Assembly (NCBI GenBank): GCA_016296485.1
Contig: JAEDJF010000002.1
Span: 1-32,439 of the forward strand
DNA length: 32,439 bases
Direction of reading: 5' to 3'
Source: Oscillospiraceae bacterium
GTDB lineage: Bacteria; Bacillota; Clostridia; Oscillospirales; Ruminococcaceae
Of the stretch, positions 31,315 to 32,439 are shown piece by piece (the first letter of the stretch is position 1; every line of letters starts with the position of its first letter). Both the position numbers and the translations under genes were made by a program. The notes beneath the pieces are model-generated. The model was not told the origin of the DNA. It saw nothing but the letters and a program-made list of their open reading frames with translations, and searched no databases.

Positions 31315-31343
31315 TTGACAATTGTTATGATGAGTGGTAATAT
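31315..31343 (+). promoter_or_regulatory. Internal promoter of the two PII-like genes
   Basis: A near-consensus promoter begins on the base after the DUF1538 stop codon: TTGACA (31315-31320), 17 bases, TAATAT (31338-31343). The PII-like pair can therefore be transcribed without the membrane protein. Confidence 0.78.
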
Positions 31344-31367
31344 GCCAAAAGAAAAGGAGGATACGAA

Positions 31368-31775
31368 ATGAACAGTGAAAATCTTTCTCCTCCGACCGCC
31401 GAGGCGGTCAAAAAACAATTCGACAAAATGGACCTCGTTTTCACCGTCCTCCCCCGGGGGCTTGGGGATAAAATTGCGGAAATAACCAAGGAACAGGGCG
31501 TTTTCGTCAATTTCATCTGTCCCGGGCGCGGAACGGCAACGACGAGTATCCTCGATATGTTCGGCATCGGCGCGACGGAAAAGGACGTTGTTCTGAGCTT
31601 CGTAAAGTCCGAAACCACCGCCAATGTGCTCGAAAAAATCTCCGAAAAAATGGAGTTCCAAAAGCCCGGAACCGGAATAGCTTTCGCGGTTCCGCTCCAA
31701 AGCGTCGCCGGGGCAAAGGTTCTCCAGTATTTCACAACCGCTTCTTCTGGGGAGGAACAATCCAATGGACGATAA
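31368..31775 (+). CDS. PII-like signalling protein, first copy
   Basis: A 135-residue protein with the ferredoxin-like beta-alpha-beta order of the PII (GlnB/GlnK) superfamily: MDLVFTVLPRGLGDKIAEITKEQGVFVNFICPGRGT at about 21-56, a short loop where PII has its T-loop (57-72), VVLSFVKSETTANVLEKIS, and the C-terminal GTGIAFAVPL near 101-110. A 20-residue N-terminal extension precedes the domain. The T-loop tyrosine that is uridylylated in enterobacterial PII is absent. GGAGG lies seven bases before the ATG. PII trimers usually bind ATP, ADP or 2-oxoglutarate and gate enzymes or transporters; the DUF1538 protein next door is the obvious partner (inference). It overlaps the second copy by 11 bases. 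Confidence 0.8.
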   Translation: MNSENLSPPTAEAVKKQFDKMDLVFTVLPRGLGDKIAEITKEQGVFVNFICPGRGTATTSILDMFGIGATEKDVVLSFVKSETTANVLEKISEKMEFQKPGTGIAFAVPLQSVAGAKVLQYFTTASSGEEQSNGR

Positions 31776-32124
31776 AAAAATCTCCTACGCGCTGATAATC
31801 ACCATCGTAAACCGTGGCTTCTCCGACGACGTTATGGACGCCGCCCGGGAAGCCGGCGCAAAGGGCGGCACCATTATGTACGCCCACGGCGCGGGTCTCC
31901 AAAACGAAACGAGCTTTTTCGGAATCTCAATACACCCGGAAAAGGAGGTCGTGCTCATCCTCGCGGACAGCGACCACAAATCCGGAATAATGCAGGCAAT
32001 TGTCCGCCGGGTCGGGCTCAATTCCGAGGGCGCGGGTATCACCTTCTCCCTCCCGGTGACCGAAACCGCCGGCATCGCCCATTTCAACAAGCTCGAAGTC
32101 GGCGAAAACGCGGCGGAAAACTGA
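31765..32124 (+). CDS. PII-like signalling protein, second copy
   Basis: A 119-residue PII-like protein: YALIITIVNRGFSDDVMDAAREAGAKGGTIMYAHGAG (8-44), a loop QNETSFFGISIHPEKE (46-61) in the T-loop position, VVLILADSDHKSGIMQAIVRRVGL, and GAGITFSLPV at 89-98. It is only distantly similar to its neighbour, so the two are old paralogues rather than a recent duplication and could form heterotrimers. GGGAGG lies eight bases before the ATG, inside the first copy. The loop lacks the classical modified tyrosine. A strong terminator follows 23 bases after the stop, so the pair ends the transcript. Confidence 0.82.
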   Translation: MDDKKISYALIITIVNRGFSDDVMDAAREAGAKGGTIMYAHGAGLQNETSFFGISIHPEKEVVLILADSDHKSGIMQAIVRRVGLNSEGAGITFSLPVTETAGIAHFNKLEVGENAAEN

Positions 32125-32147
32125 AAAATATAAGGCAAAGCGAAAGC

Positions 32148-32178
32148 GCCGTGCTCAAAATGAGCACGGCACTTTTTT
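32148..32178 (+). terminator. Intrinsic terminator after the PII-like pair
   Basis: A 10-bp perfect stem (32148-32157 with 32161-32170), AAA loop, then A-C and six T. The sequence TGAGCACGG is repeated right after the T run (32178-32186). Confidence 0.92.
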
Positions 32179-32192
32179 GAGCACGGAAAATT

Positions 32193-32439
32193 GCAAAGCG
32201 TTTAAGACCGGAGCGCCGGGGGCGGCGCTTCCCTCGTCGGATAGCGCATAATGCCGGCAAAACGGTTCCCGGCGTTTCGCAAGCTGCGCCTCAGAGGAAA
32301 AGAGGCGCTCGTACCTGCGGCGCTCTACGCGCTGCCAGTATGCGGCGGGGCAAAGCCCTGTCGGCGCAAAGAAACGCAAAGCGCTTAAGACCGAGCGCCG
32401 GGGCGGCGTCAAAGCCATATAGGCGCAAAAAAGCGGCGG
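32193..32439. repeat. Structured GC-rich repeat region at the window end
   Basis: The 315-base stretch 32125-32439 has no credible gene after the terminator. It holds two near-identical 33-35 base segments (32193-32227 and 32376-32408) that share TTAAGACC and a GCGCCGGGG core. A second repeated motif is CAAAGCC plus a few bases plus GGCGCAAA, at 32351 and 32410. A 7-bp hairpin GCGCCTC (32286-32292) with GAGGCGC (32302-32308) lies between. An 87-residue frame runs across on the minus strand (32155-32418) without a ribosome binding site and through the terminator. It looks like a dispersed repeat element or structured noncoding RNA, cut off by the window edge. Confidence 0.45.

Noticed and set aside
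32155..32418. Minus-strand frame of 87 residues at the window end
   Set aside because: It has no ribosome binding site, runs through the PII terminator and the repeat copies, and is best explained as translation of a repeat element.
32193..32439. CRISPR-like array at the window end
   Set aside because: The repeat copies differ by indels, the spacing is irregular and no cas gene is near.

Overview
The window is about 55% GC and carries tightly packed genes. It looks like a chromosomal segment of an anaerobic Clostridia-type Firmicute, probably a gut or rumen Oscillospirales or Christensenellales relative. The support is an IspH-ribosomal protein S1 fusion (a clostridial hallmark), a cmk/ispH-rpsA block, GGAGG-type ribosome binding sites almost everywhere, hairpin-plus-U terminators, lipobox solute-binding proteins and a PdaB-like deacetylase. 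The genus assignment is inference. No tRNA, rRNA, CRISPR array or intact insertion sequence is visible.

Layout. 1-5645 (+): an aromatic amino-acid operon, aroC (5' truncated), an aroE-aroK fusion, aroQ, aroA, tyrA and aroF. Most of its genes overlap or nearly touch, and a bidirectional terminator ends it. 5646-6919 (-): marR-tauE, with a strong promoter and a perfect 14-bp palindrome as likely operator. 7008-8456 (-): pncB, NAD salvage. 8544-11024 (-): a polar amino-acid ABC importer (binding protein, permease, ATPase) with a leader that holds a 25-codon ORF. 11119-12732 (-): a TetR regulator and a zinc-type alcohol dehydrogenase. 12809-17641 (-): rpiR, a flavoprotein, cmk and ispH-rpsA. 17838-18780 (-): an HTH protein with seven 27-28 residue repeats. 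18850-19666 (-): a PdaB-like deacetylase whose ribosome binding site lies in a 37-bp perfect palindrome. 19744-24584 (-): a complete liv ABC importer (livJ-H-M-G-F). 24830-26660 (+): a 10-TM heavy-metal exporter-like protein and yebC. 26660-27300: an AT-rich island with a small membrane-protein gene broken by an in-frame TAA. 27336-29521 (-): a sugar-phosphate nucleotidyltransferase and a YgeW-like carbamoyltransferase homologue that has lost its carbamoyl-phosphate motifs. 29600-32178 (+): a DUF1538 membrane protein followed by two PII-like genes that have their own promoter. 32179-32439: a structured repeat region cut by the window edge.

The best candidates for an undescribed system are at the right end. 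There a duplicated membrane protein of unknown function (DUF1538) sits with two divergent PII-like proteins, which suggests a PII-gated transporter. It is transcribed divergently from an intact transcarbamylase-fold protein whose three carbamoyl-phosphate binding motifs are all altered. Other unusual items are the leader peptide and operator upstream of the amino-acid importer, the Shine-Dalgarno-sequestering palindrome of the deacetylase gene, and the repeat-bearing HTH protein. All family assignments come from motif recognition and memory; no database search was run.
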